Assembly (NCBI RefSeq): GCF_040954645.1
Contig: NC_092806.1
Coordinates: 5,146,001-5,210,000, forward strand
Origin: Diabrotica undecimpunctata
Lineage: Eukaryota; Arthropoda; Insecta; Coleoptera; Chrysomelidae
Reading direction: 5' to 3'
Length of the DNA stretch: 64,000 bases
Below the pieces are notes generated by a model. It searched no databases, was not told the origin of the DNA, and was given only the letters and a program-made list of their open reading frames with translations. The stretch's first letter is position 1. The number at the start of each line of letters is the position of its first letter. A program made the position numbers and the translations under genes. Of the stretch, positions 22,034 through 33,099 are shown piece by piece.

Positions 22034-23605
22034 CTTCTTCTTCTTTGTGTGCCGTGCTTGTATTTAAGCGTTGGCTATCGTCATATTGACAAGCTGATGA
22101 AATGATTCTCGGTCGGCAGCTAGATGAAACAGTTCCTCGACCGTTCGACCTGTCCATTGTCGAATGTTACGCAGCCAGGACAGTTGTTTTCTTCCGACCC
22201 AACGTTTTCCTTCGATTTTGCCCTGAATGATTAACCGGAGTAAGCGATATTTAGGTCCTCTCATTATATGACCGAAGTATTGGACCTTTCTCATTTTGAT
22301 GATGTTGATCAATTATCGCTCTTTGTGCACGATCTCTAGCACGCGTTCGTTAGATATGTGTGCTGTCCACGGGATTCTGAGCATGCGACGGTAACACCAT
22401 AACTCAAACGCTTCTAATTTGTTAAGATTTTTTATTTTTGTTGTCCAGGTTTCACATCCATAGAACAAAGTGGACCAGACGTAGCACTTCAATACTCTTA
22501 GACGTGTGGTCAACGACAGACTTCTACTGCATAATACAGAACGATAGTTAATAAAGATTTTCCGTGCGAGTTCTATTCTGGTCGAAATTTCATCGTCACT
22601 TTCAACCCTGCAGTCAATCCAGCTACCCAGATATCTAAAGTGTTCCACCCTTTCCAGGATTTTGTTATCTCATCTTAGCACTGAGTCTTCGATATTAATT
22701 TTTCCGACCACCATCCATTTTGTTTTTTTTTGCGTTGATTGTTAAGCCCTTTTCAGTGCATTCGTTGTTTACAGCATTCAACAGGGTTTGAAGATCTTCT
22801 AGACTCTCTGCCATTATTGCGGTGTATCTGATGTTGTTAATAATTTCACCACTGATCTTAACACCTTCGCGGCGATTATTTAACGCTATTTCAAAAACTG
22901 GTTCAGTGTAGGCATTAAACAACATCGGTGACATAACACATTCCTGTCTGACACCACGCTTAATAGGAACTTTAGCTGAAACCTCTTGGTCCACCTTAAC
23001 ACAAGCGGTCTGATTGTAGTAAAGATTTTTAAACAATCTAATGTCATACGTGTCCACACCAAATGAGTCTAAGTATTGAAATAATAATGTATGTGGTACT
23101 CTATCAAAGGCTTTTTCGAAATCTATAAAACACACGTAAATATTTTTCCTAAACTCAATGCTCTTTTGTAAGAGTATTCGCATGCAAAAAAGAGCTTCTC
23201 GAGTACCCATACTGTTTCGGAAACCAAACTACTCATCACCAGTTATCCCCTCACAAAGTTTATATATGCGACAATGCAATATTTTCATAAAAAATTTTGA
23301 GCGTGTGACTCATTAAACTGATAAGTCGATAGTCGCTACACTGTCTGGCATTCTTTTTCTTGGGAATAGTTATAAATATCGATTCTAACCAGTTGTCTGG
23401 TAATTTGCCGCTGCTGTATATCTTATTAAAGAAGGATGTGATAATCGCAACACTCTCATTATCTAATAGTTTTAACAATTCTGCAGGTATTTCGTCAGGA
23501 CCAGAAGCCTTCCTTCGTTTCGCTTGGTCGATAGCCTTCTGAACTTCTGAGATTAGAATCGGTGGACCTGTATCTCGGTTAGATAGAGGTTTAGGTTACA
23601 CATGT
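22034..23605 (-). pseudogene. 5'-truncated RTE/BovB-like LINE copy, minus strand
   Basis: From high to low coordinates the frames read RKASGPDEIPAELLKLLDNE, IYSSGKLPDNWLESIFITIP, CSDYRLISLMSHTLK, MGTREALFCMRILLQKS, VCFIDFEKAFDRVPHTLL (motif A) and RGVRQECVMSPMLFNAY. The YADD region is damaged (INNIRYTAIMAESLEDL: two residues appear lost where ADD should be). The tail follows with YLGSWIDCRVESDDEIST, LWCYRRMLRIPWTAHISNER and GRKQLSWLRNIRQWTGR. The element ends in an AAG tail (22034-22046). Frameshifts at about 22310, 22650-22700 and 23210-23260 inactivate it. A perfect 11-bp TSD proves insertion as a truncated copy. Confidence 0.88.
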
Positions 23606-23616
23606 TAGGTTTCTAT
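23606..23616. repeat. Target-site duplication (11 bp), 5' side of minus-strand RTE copy
   Basis: Second copy of taggtttctat; pairs with 22023-22033. Confidence 0.85.
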
Positions 23617-24518
23617 AGAACTACATAATATTTGTTTCATATTTTTAAACGAACTCCGTGCTTTTTCTATTCTTATTCTTATTTCTCGGGTATATTCATT
23701 TGACTGGTGATGATGATGCTATAAAGGTAGATTAGAAATAAACAAAATTCAAATTTTTAAAGTGATTCAAATATTACATTAAATGATACTTGCAATTTTT
23801 TTATGAAACAGTGTTCAAATAACCTACATTTTCAGTTATTGTAATTATATTTTATATTTGTATTTCCGTAATCCTTCAGCGTCCCTTAAATTTCGTTAAA
23901 AATAATATGCTCGTATTGGATTGCATGTAGTGCGACTTGGTAAGCCACTTCGTAATTTGTAACAAGAGAGTTCCGGTGAAATAAGATAGAGTTGCTTGTA
24001 GGGAAGTTCTCTAATCTTTAGTTACCCCTGTGTGGACTATAAAATTACAGACCATCCGGAAGGAAAATGACTTATTTAACAGGGTAGATTTGAGGTTCAA
24101 ATTCAAAGCAAGAATTTTTTAACGAAAGGTTTTGATTTTGAAATCGAGCCAAATTTGAAAATAAACAATATCCTCACAGAAACACTTATATCTACTATAT
24201 ACAGTGAGAATTAAAATTATGGAATGAATTCATTTTCCCGAGTGAATGAAACTCCCGAAAGAAGTAAATTTTTATTTTAAGTTATGATTTTTTTGTTATA
24301 TAACATAATTATTTATTAAGAGTACCCAAACACAAACGTAATTTTTGAATTAAATTAATATACACAACTAGAAGTATGTATGTAATTTCTATAAGGTACG
24401 AGTACAGATTAGAGGGCTAAAAAAATGTATATTTTCAAAAAAAAAAAAAATTCTCAGCTCCTTTATTAGATACGAACATGAATTTTCCTTGGGCACCAAT
24501 TCTTAGGATTGGTACATC
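23617..24518. other. Gene-free AT-rich stretch
   Basis: No recognisable coding, RNA or repeat feature was found between the RTE copy and the piggyBac element. Confidence 0.5.
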
Positions 24519-26728
24519 TTAACCCTCTAACTGGCAAGATTCTAAAAATTATTCTATTTAGTTTTGAATTTTTTTCAAGTTTAGTAATGTGTTAAGAATC
24601 CTAGAAAAGCTATTAAAGGTAAAAGCAGTTTAAGGGGTCCTCAGGGGACCTTGCCGGTTTAAATTAAAAATAGCGCTTTATTCGTTTGAATGGATTTTAT
24701 TAAAATAAACTTAAAAACATACGGAAAAGAATGTACACTATTTTTTATAGTGATAATTATAAAAACAGTTTTTGTCATTAGAACAACATAAATGAAGATC
24801 AAATTTGTTACACACACATTGAGTTTTCGACAGTTTGCAAAATTTACATTTTTTTACCACTCTCTTTGTTGAGCCAAAGTGGAAAGTGGTCAATACCGTC
24901 GAAGCAAATGTCATTAATGGGATGTTTTGCTTTTTTTCCAATGCCAGAAGTAGTTGGTTGCGGAGAGCTCGATTGTGATTTTGATGTTGAAGGTAGGCCA
25001 AGTACACAATTTTCACTGAATACAACGAGAGCAGCAGCAATTTGTTCTCTGAATTCTGGTAGCTGCAATAACTTTTTATGTTTCGCTGAGATATTGCTCG
25101 AATCATTACATTTTTCAGCATGTATGCACGGTACAAAATATAAGCGTTTGCTGCAGCCATATCGATCAAGTGGTAGAAAATTCGAACCATTGCACTACGT
25201 GTCTTCACTCTAATATGGTAGCGACCCATCAATCCATCCATCAGATCGACTCCTCCCATATGTCTGTTGTATTCGCGAATGATCTGCGGATAGTTGACTT
25301 CGATGTATTTCTTTTTCTTTCGATCATATCGTGGTACTTTTGCAATATTTTAATTTGGAATTGCTCGCAAAAACGGCTCAATGCCAACGTAAGTCGATCC
25401 CAGCCGCACGTTTTTGGTGTCCTTCCATGAAATTGTGCTGAAATCAACACCGTACGCAGATCGAACATATTTAACAGAAGATCCTCTTTCTTTATCTTTG
25501 ATATCCTTATCCAACGGAAGCTTACAGTTTAGGATTCTATTTGTCCGTATTGTACCAAGGCTATAGATTCCTCTTACACGAAAATAAACTAACAAAGATA
25601 AAGAAATATAGAAGACTATAGACATTGTTGAAGCGAAGGATGTGATGAGAAAAGCTGGGTATGGTCTGTGACAAACGTACAACGTATGATGTGATTCCAA
25701 GATCGGGTGCGCCAGGAAGAATTATATTGTCGCCTGCACCGTTGTAAACTTCAAATCGATATGCGTAACCTTGAGAATCACAAAACACAAGCAGTTTGAT
25801 GCCCCATTTGTGCGGCTTATTTGACATAAATTGACGAAGACGATGCTTAAGTTTGGTCGAACACATCTGCTCATCAACACACAATCTAGCCGTCTTTGGA
25901 ATCGAATCGATTGTTGACCTTATCAGCCAATTTCCGGATGCGAAATAATCGATCATAGCCTGGCTGACCTTTTCGAATGCGCTGCCTTTCATCTTACATC
26001 AAACGATAAGTGTTTCTTTATTTCCATAAACTTTTTTACAGGCATTGTCTTCTGGATGGGGGCGAACGCGTTTTTGCTCCAGTAGCTCTCTAGTTCGTTT
26101 CATTGACCACCAAATCAATAATCTCATTTGTGAAGAAATAATTGAACAGTTCTATTGGTGTTTTCAGTTCTTTTATTGACGATGGCAACCGTGCATATCC
26201 TTGGAAACCTACTTCGTTTACATGCAAGCGCATTGATCGTTTACGCCACGTTACCTTGGTAAATTCTTCCGAATCTTTTTTGATGTCCTGAATAGCTGAA
26301 ATGAGAATAAAAATAGTACACTATTGCTAAAGTATGAATATATAATTATTACCTCTCCCAGTAAAACCACCAATAGAAGGCGTGATCAAAGGACCAGAAT
26401 CTTCCATTATAGGTAATTGCGAACGGGGTCGTTTCGCTGGCTTAAAACTTGCAGCATGTGTGGCATCGGCGGCTGAAGTAGATGGAATTGCTTTCATCGA
26501 TGTAGACCAGCGGTCGGGGAACATTTTTAATCATTACCCCAAAATATTTTTGTGTAAGTTGATATTACCCCATGGCGAAGAGCAAGAAAAAACGAAATCG
26601 CCTCTTTTAGCATCTTTCATGTTATAGCCCCCATGATAATTTTGAAAAAAAAAACAATAATTAAAAATTTAATTTAAACATCATTTATTCAATTTATCAA
26701 TGTAATACCTAGTAATCCATAACTTTCA

Positions 26729-26844
26729 CCCCCACAGAAAATATAAGTAAATGATAATTTCTTGTTATTTTGTCATACAAGAAAAATATCATATGAATTA
26801 CAAAATAACGAGAAATTATCATTTGCTTATGTTTTCTGTGGGGG
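26729..26844. repeat. 45-bp imperfect hairpin inside the hAT
   Basis: The arms 26729-26773 and 26800-26844 are reverse complements over 45 bp with three mismatches, all transitions, around a 26-bp loop. The repeat lies downstream of the transposase stop and may be a subterminal hAT structure or a foldback insertion. Confidence 0.8.
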
Positions 26845-26851
26845 CGAATTT

Positions 26852-28540
26852 TCATGGGAGAGGTTTCATGTTCGATACAATTGCTTCAAAATTGGGACTT
26901 GATGTAAGAGCGCTTTGAACACAGTCTTCAGCGTTTAATCGATTTCTGTTCTTCGTGTTTATGTTCATTAGAGTGGAAAAGCCTTGTTCGCACAAATATG
27001 TTGTTCCAAATGGCAACAATTTTTTAACCGCATCTTCATGTACAATTTTGAAAGCCTTTGCAGCTTTTGACATCCAAAAAGATAACAGATTTGGTTTACT
27101 CTCAAATTGAATATTAGATCGAAGTTCAAGAATTGCTTCTGCTAAACCTGAAGGTTCTTCTGGTATCATAGCAATTTCACATATAAAAGGATCTGCAATG
27201 CAACTGAGAGTAAGTGTATCAAGATCTGGAAAGTAATCTGAAAACCGCTTTCTGAGTTTGATAAGATGTCTTACAATGTAACCTTGATATCAGCAAAAGT
27301 AATATTTTCGCAATCTTCCAAAAACAAAGCTAACCTTGAAAAAGTAGATGTCTTGTTCGGTTCTACTTTCTGTCTCCAATATTGCAGCTTTAACCCAAAC
27401 GCTGACACTATTTCTCTCGCTGAAATGATATTAATATTCTTTCCTTGCAATTCTTTGTTTAATATATTTATACTCTCAAAAATGACCGCTAAATATGCGA
27501 GATATGCAACCCAGGAAGAGTTTTTAACTTATCTGCGAGAATATTTTTTTAATCAACCATAAAAATTTCGACTTCAGTTTTGAGAGTCCATATCCATATC
27601 ATTACTTCTGTATAATAAAGTAGGTCCGTATATTCAGCTTCACCATCCTGACATAATTCACGAAATAGCCGCGTGTTTAGTGCATGTCCCTTGATAAAAT
27701 TTACAGGTTCTAAATATTTGACCATAAGGGCCTGGCGATGGATCATACAGTGATGGGCTTCAATATTTGGGATATTTTTTTTACAAAAGCCGAAAAACCA
27801 TTAATATGATCCAGCATAGCTGGAGCTCCATGCAAAGATTCAGAAATACAGTTTTCCCATTTTAAACTTTGCACATTGAAATATTCATTTACTTTATTGT
27901 AGACATCAATTCCACGAGATCTTAACTCGAGAGGAGAACAAAACAGCAATTCCTCTTCAAAATTATCTACACCTATGTAGCGAACATATACCATTAGCTG
28001 TGAATTGCTACGAAAATCAGTTGTCTCATCAAGCTGAATAGCAAAATATTAAGCCTGTTTAATACGAAAATAACCTGTTCCTTTACATTTTCTGTTAATA
28101 TAGAAATTTGTTCTTTCACAATTTTCGCAGACAAGGGCACTGAATTCAGTTTCTTTGCTTCTTTTTGACCACACATAATCTCTGCCATTTTTACAGCAGC
28201 TGGTTTAACCAAATCTTCACCAATAGTGTATGGTTTCTTATTTCGTGCAATCAATCAGGCTACTTCAGACCTAGCCCTTGATGCTGGACGCCGATCAAAT
28301 GTACCAAACAAGTTGCTATTCAATATTTGTCTTTTAACAGGTATTTCTAAATTTGCAAAGTATTCTCGCGGTTTGGAAGCCAGGTGTGAATGCAAATTAT
28401 CTAAATTGTAAATGTTTCTTCAATTGACTTTTTTTGAAAGATTCTGAAGTCAGTACCTTCACACATACAACACACTCTGGTTACATTGTACCATTGTCTT
28501 ATATTTATGGAAAGCCGTAATTAAGGAATTCGTCTTGGTA
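26852..28540 (-). pseudogene. hAT transposase pseudogene (ZBED/SCAND3-like type)
   Basis: From high to low coordinates: a damaged BED-like finger near 28500-28400 (VLCVKVLTSESFKKSQLKKH), then IARNKKPYTIGEDLVKPAA, VPLSAKIVKEQISILTENVK, a DET-like block in a shifted frame, SQLMVYVRYIGVDNFEEELL and ESLHGAPAMLDHINGFSAFV. Intact relatives read TDGAPAM in that last block, so the catalytic Asp seems replaced by His. Next come MIHRQALMVKYLEP, FIKGHALNTRLFRELCQDG and the C-terminal dimerisation region FESKPNLLSFWM and CEQGFSTLMNINTKNRNRLN, ending near 26852. Numerous frameshifts and stops are present. Confidence 0.82.
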
Positions 28541-29594
28541 TGTTCTTTTTCTATTTGCTTCCATCTTAAGTGAGACAGAAAATAATAGTTGTAAAATACT
28601 TGAATTAAATTTTTAAATTGCGGCTTACCTTGATCGATATATCGATGATTAATGATAAAATGGTGATCTTGTCAGCAACTAATTAGTAAAAACTCGCTCT
28701 CTGACTCTTCAATGTATTTGTATCTTGACGGCATAGCACGAACTGAGCAGGTAGTCGGGGCCGGGACTGTGCTTTACTACGCAAAGATATAACTCGAGAA
28801 CACTCTAGTGGTGGAGAGTAAGATGGAGTGGCCTGCATATGTCGCTAAATTGTTTAAGTTGAAAAAATACTAACAGGTTTATAAAATAGCAAATTAAGAA
28901 TATATACTTTTTACTCACAAAAGTTTCATTTTTACCCCCAAAAATTTAATTTTTACCCCATTTGGGGTAATTTACCCCGGTTCCCCGACCGCTGATGTAG
29001 ACTGACCAGCCTCCCTCTTTTTTCTAAAGATTTGACACATTCGTCAGCTTCGATTTGCACCACAGTTTTCACTGTTGATGATGCAGCAGGTGCTTCTATG
29101 TCACTGATATTTAGCGACATTTAGTCGCTTGTTTTACCTGCTTGTATTTCATCTTCTGTAATTACCGACAAATAAAAATTTTTCTTTCTCCAGTTGTTAT
29201 TGCCTGCCATTTCCAGAAGCCAAATATACATATAAGTGATGAAACGTTGGGTTGTGTTGTACACCAACACAACACAACAATCACAACAAAGGTCGAAACT
29301 TCGCCTAAACCGGCAAGGGGTCCCTTAGGAACCCTTTTTATTTTCGCTTCTAAAGCACACTTAGAATATTTGTTTTGTAATAATTTCAATATATAGTGAA
29401 ACTTGAAGCTCTAAACCACTCATAAAAAAATGTTTTCACTAAATTCAGATTATTTGCAGTATCATAATTTCACTTCGAATTTTTTTTTTTTAATGGGAGA
29501 TAATTGTTCTGCGTTCACCTCGACCTGTCGCACAAAACTGAGACAAAAATGAAACGATAAGGTTTAATGAATTTAGAATGCATTTGAAATGTCT

Positions 29595-29804
29595 ATAGAC
29601 GAACTCCAGCTGATTCTCCAAGGGAAAGTAAATGGTAAGAGAGGACCGGGAAGAAGACGCATTTCCTGGCTTCAAAATTTACGAAAGAGGTATAACACGA
29701 CTACCACTGAACTGTTCCGCGCTGCAATAAACAAAGTAAAGATAGCCGTGATGATCGCCAACATCCGGAACGGATAGGCACTTTAAGAAGAAGATAGACG
29801 AACT
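29595..29804 (+). mobile_element. Extremely 5'-truncated RTE-like LINE insertion with 11-bp TSD
   Basis: The body is 29606-29793 (188 bp), containing only the C-terminal end of the RTE-like ORF (LILQGKVNGKRGPGRRRISW, LQNLRKRYNTTTTELFRAAI, IANIRNG, stop) plus the ggcac-then-AAG tail. The perfect 11-bp duplication atagacgaact sits at 29595-29605 and 29794-29804. It inserted within the right subterminal part of the piggyBac element. Sequence is close to the 13643-15115 copy (same FRAA and NIRN ending). Confidence 0.9.
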
Positions 29805-29911
29805 AGTGGGGGAGATTCAAAACAGTTTGCGGCTAACTGACTTTTACCTGCGGCTTAAATAAATAATAAGTGAAGGGGCCCTCAGGGACCTCTTACCAGT
29901 TAGAGCGTTAA

Positions 29912-30715
29912 GCAAAAAATTTCAACGGGATTACTTAAAGAAATCACCCTTGCAATACAATCAAAAACTTTTAATTGAAAATTAAAATCAACAAACAAAA
30001 TGACGGACATTGGAAGAAAAAGTTGAAAACAATCGAATTTTTTTAACAATTTTTGGATGCCAAAACTATTGTTTCAACTTTTTTTTTATTTATAGTATAT
30101 ATTAGAACGGTAATACCTCTATACGGGTATTAAAATTATATGGTTTGTTTGATTTTCATCTATCTCGGGTTAACATCGGTCCTTTGAGGTTGTTATATTG
30201 TTTCGTCTGTTGAAACTATTATGTATTTTGTCCTATTGTATAGAAAGCATAAAGCACAAGCCATCCTTGCCGGGTCTCCTCATCTTTTGTAATTACTATG
30301 CTGTCACCTGCGGTGCAGATCATTTTAGCTTCCTTGTCATATAAACGATAATCCAACAGTTTCTATTATTCATAAAGTCACTATAACTGCATTAAACAGT
30401 AAATAACTCAATGAATTTGCTTTTCTGATGGAAATATTCGTGATATTTGCAGATATGCATTAAATAGAGCAAAAATATGCACCTAAATATATATGTACTA
30501 TTATAATATTGAATTTTACTTTAGATTTAAATACAGTTACTGATTTTATAAAATTGACAAAACAAACAATAAAAATAAATTTTTTGGTTACAGTCCTTTT
30601 GGTTTTTGAGATATTAAATCTCCTTCTATAAGGACGAACTTCAGTTAGGAAGTCACAGTAAAATTGCAAAAAAAGTTAAAAACTGAAATTTATTGAATTA
30701 TGTACTAAAAAAAAA
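29912..30715. other. Gene-free AT-rich stretch
   Basis: No recognisable coding, RNA or repeat feature was found. Confidence 0.5.
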
Positions 30716-31975
30716 AGAATATCCACAAGGTCACATGGACTGCACCAGGTCATATAAGAGAAAATCAAATAGACCACATCGCCATATCAAAAAGATGGAG
30801 ATCATCTCTTCTTGATGTACGTAATAAAAGAGGAGCAGACATCTCAAGTGACCATCATCTCGTAATCGGTACCATTAAAATCAAGATGGCAAAAAACAAA
30901 ATCACGCAAAACACCAACAGACCAACATACAGGCTCCAGGACGACACATGTTTAGGGAGGAACTCCAACTCAAAACAAGAGAGCGTGAAGTAAACAGCTA
31001 GGAGGATTTGGCAAATGCTTTGACAGAAATAGCTGAAGATAAACTGGGTAAAAAAGAGAAAAATAGAAAATAATGGATACCAGATGAAACTTGGAATCTT
31101 ATCGATGAAAGAAAACAGCAAAAGAAAGATATTTTGCAAGCAAGAAAAACAGTTAAAAGAAATGCAAGAAGAGACAAAAGAAGGTGGGCTGAACAACTGG
31201 CAAAACAAGCTGAAACAGCTGCACAACACAACAGAACTAGAGAGCTATACCAAATTACTGGACGACCAACAAAAAATGAGCCCAACTGTTTAAATATTGT
31301 AAGATCCAAGACAGGCGAATTACTTACTACAACAACTGACCAAGCAGAGAGATGGAAAGAGCATTTTCAGGAGATGCTACCATGAAAAACGCAGATGAAA
31401 TTGTCGAAATCCTGCAGAATGTAGACTTGCGTATATCTTGCGAGGCCCCTTCCAAAGCGGAGATAATAACAGCTATCAAATCTCTGAGAAATAACAAGTC
31501 TCCAGGAATCGATAACATTGCTGCCGAAATACTTAAAACTGATCCGCATCTAACTGCTGAACTTTTGCTCGGCATAATCCGAGAGGTCTGGAAAACAAAC
31601 CGCATTCCAGCGGGCTGGAAAAGGGGTAACATTATTAAGTATCCAAAAAAAGACAACCTTACACTGTGCAAAAATTGGAGAGAAATAACCTAAACAAAAT
31701 CTTCACGACCATCATACTTAAAAGATTAACAAACAAGATTGAATTTCGAGCTGGTCAAGCAGGCTTTAGACCAGAATCCTCCTGCATAGACCACAATAAT
31801 ACTGTGAGTGTAATAATGGAACAATCAGTTGAATAAAACACACCCCTATACATGGTTTTTGTTGACTTCGAGCGTGCCTTTGTCAGCTGATCTCATCCTG
31901 CTTTATGGAAAATTTTAGAGCTAAGAAACATTCCACCGTTTTGAACTGTATTCAATCAATATTGTTCAAGTCGTG
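30716..31975 (+). pseudogene. LINE relic: endonuclease C terminus and reverse-transcriptase N half
   Basis: The frames read HKVTWTAPGHIRENQIDHIA and GADISSDHHLVIGTIKIKMA (final motifs of an AP-like endonuclease), a charged connector (31084-31385) and ERAFSGDATMKNADEIVEIL. The reverse-transcriptase start follows with IKSLRNNKSPGIDNIAAEIL, IREVWKTNRIPAGWKRGNII and YPKKDNLTLCKNWREIT. In shifted frames FRAGQAGFRPESSCIDHNNT and YMVFVDFERAF (motif A) reach about 31885. The catalytic YADD half is missing, so the relic is truncated at both ends. Several stops are present. It is a different family from the RTE copies. Confidence 0.82.
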
Positions 31976-32655
31976 CAGATGTACTAATAATACATACAAT
32001 CCATTCCTTTTTATCTATAAATGTCTCTTCAACCACCAGTAAAGTTAACACAATTTTTATTTGATTAAAAAAATGTAGAATAATATTTTTCGAGTGCCAA
32101 AACTTAATTGATATTCTCGCCAACAATCCCAGAGTTACTTTAAAAGCAAAAACATTTTTCATCTACATAGTTTCAAAAATTAAAATTTTAAAACTACACT
32201 TCCAGTAATAGTTTGTGTACTCAGTTAGGAAGCGTTTATTAAAGAGGGAGCTGAAGTGCCGGCGAGCAGAAAATAGAAAGAAGTTTTATAAAATGGAAAG
32301 AACATATTCGAATATACAGGGAAGTAGCAGGAAGTCAGAACTATGAGATATATGGTGTTTTTGAATTAATAAAATTGCCTTTTTTCGTACCGTTTTATGT
32401 CGTTTTTTAAAGTCCAAATTAAATCGGTCAGTCAAAGCACAGTCTAATTGAAAAATCGGTTTGGTTCTAATATAGCAAAATTTAATGTGAAAAAGCATCC
32501 CAGCTTAAGCAGAAAAAATCAAGGACATGCACCAAACATAGCCAATATTAATTTTAACGTGAAGTAAATAATTATTTAGATGTAGTTTATTAACAAAATA
32601 AAACTGCTTTAATTAAAAGAATAAAATACAGTGTTTTAGAGTATTTGAAGATATC
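31976..32655. other. Gene-free AT-rich stretch
   Basis: No recognisable coding, RNA or repeat feature was found. Confidence 0.45.
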
Positions 32656-32772
32656 TCCAAAAAAAGGAGATATCTTTGAAGGCTGTAACCACAGAGGAAT
32701 TACGCTTCTAAATGCAGCGTATAAAATATCACGTTCACGACGGCATTAAATTTGTCAGTAACATTTATTGAC

Positions 32773-32949
32773 GTTACCAGATCCCTGTATCTGGTAACAC
32801 TGTCTACTGTTCGGACGATACCAGACCTATGGGTCTGGTAAACATATCTATAAATAAATGGTTTCTGTGACTTTGTATTTGAAATTACCTTGAATCTAAC
32901 ACTGCCATCTCATAGTAAACAGACATAGCACCAGATTCCGATGCCCGGT
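32773..32949. repeat. Left subterminal palindrome array (three units)
   Basis: Unit 1 at 32773-32798 has perfect 10-bp arms gttaccagat/atctggtaac. Unit 2 at 32819-32840 has perfect 9-bp arms taccagacc/ggtctggta. Unit 3 at 32930-32949 is imperfect (accag/ccggt). All share the ACCAG...CTGGT core. Their position just inside the transposon end and their recurrence at the other end suggest transposase-binding sites. Confidence 0.85.
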
Positions 32950-33099
32950 AAAGTATTTACGGTATATAAAAAATGTACTGACACTTATGTGGCAATTTCA
33001 AATATTTTACTTTTAAAAAATAAATAAAATGATCAATTTTTATTTGAAGTAATATTAAAGTGTACAAAAATATATAATAATTAAAATAGTAATTAATAA

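Larger units (their letters stand above)
26500..29002 (-). mobile_element. hAT transposon inserted in the piggyBac transposase
   Basis: The body is 26508-28994 (2487 bp), flanked by the perfect 8-bp TSD atgtagac at 26500-26507 and 28995-29002; eight bases is the hAT hallmark. The terminal inverted repeats match over 15 bp (cagcggtcggggaac). Inside lies a decayed transposase on the minus strand and a 45-bp imperfect hairpin (26729-26844). Removing the element and one TSD copy restores the piggyBac reading frame (GQST then SMKAIP), confirming the boundaries. Confidence 0.95.
24738..29120 (-). pseudogene. piggyBac transposase (DDE_Tnp_1_7), broken and split by a hAT
   Basis: The start is ATG at 29118-29120 (MSLNISDIEAPAASS). 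Reading runs to 28995, is interrupted by the hAT, and continues from 26507 (SMKAIPSTSAADATHAASF) to 26353. A GT-AG intron of 57 bp (26352-26296) follows. Exon 2 reads AIQDIKKDSEEFTKVTWRKR and PIELFNYFFTNEIIDLVVNE. After frameshifts, the catalytic part at 25992-25561 gives RLCVDEQMCSTKLKHRLRQF (first Asp) and HKWGIKLLVFCDSQGYAYRF. The second catalytic block, normally YFDNFF(T/S), reads RFNNVYS, so its Asp is lost. YNRHMGGVDLMDGLMGRYHI-type sequence (25259) and a Cys-rich C terminus (KKCKFCKLSKTQCVCN) complete the order. Multiple indels and the lost Asp make it non-functional. Confidence 0.88.
24519..29911 (-). mobile_element. piggyBac transposon, 5.4 kb with nested insertions
   Basis: The body is 24523-29907, bounded by TTAA on both sides (24519-24522 and 29908-29911), the canonical piggyBac target. 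The terminal repeats are ccctctaactggcaag (left) and, reverse-complemented from the right end, cgctctaactggtaag: 16 bp with two mismatches. Subterminal GC-rich inverted motifs of the form ggggtcc...gg(g)acc recur at about 24638-24655, 29308-29330 and 29866-29890. The transposase is on the minus strand. Two later insertions enlarge the element: a hAT (26508-28994) and a 188-bp RTE fragment (29606-29793). Without them it is about 2.7 kb. Confidence 0.92.
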
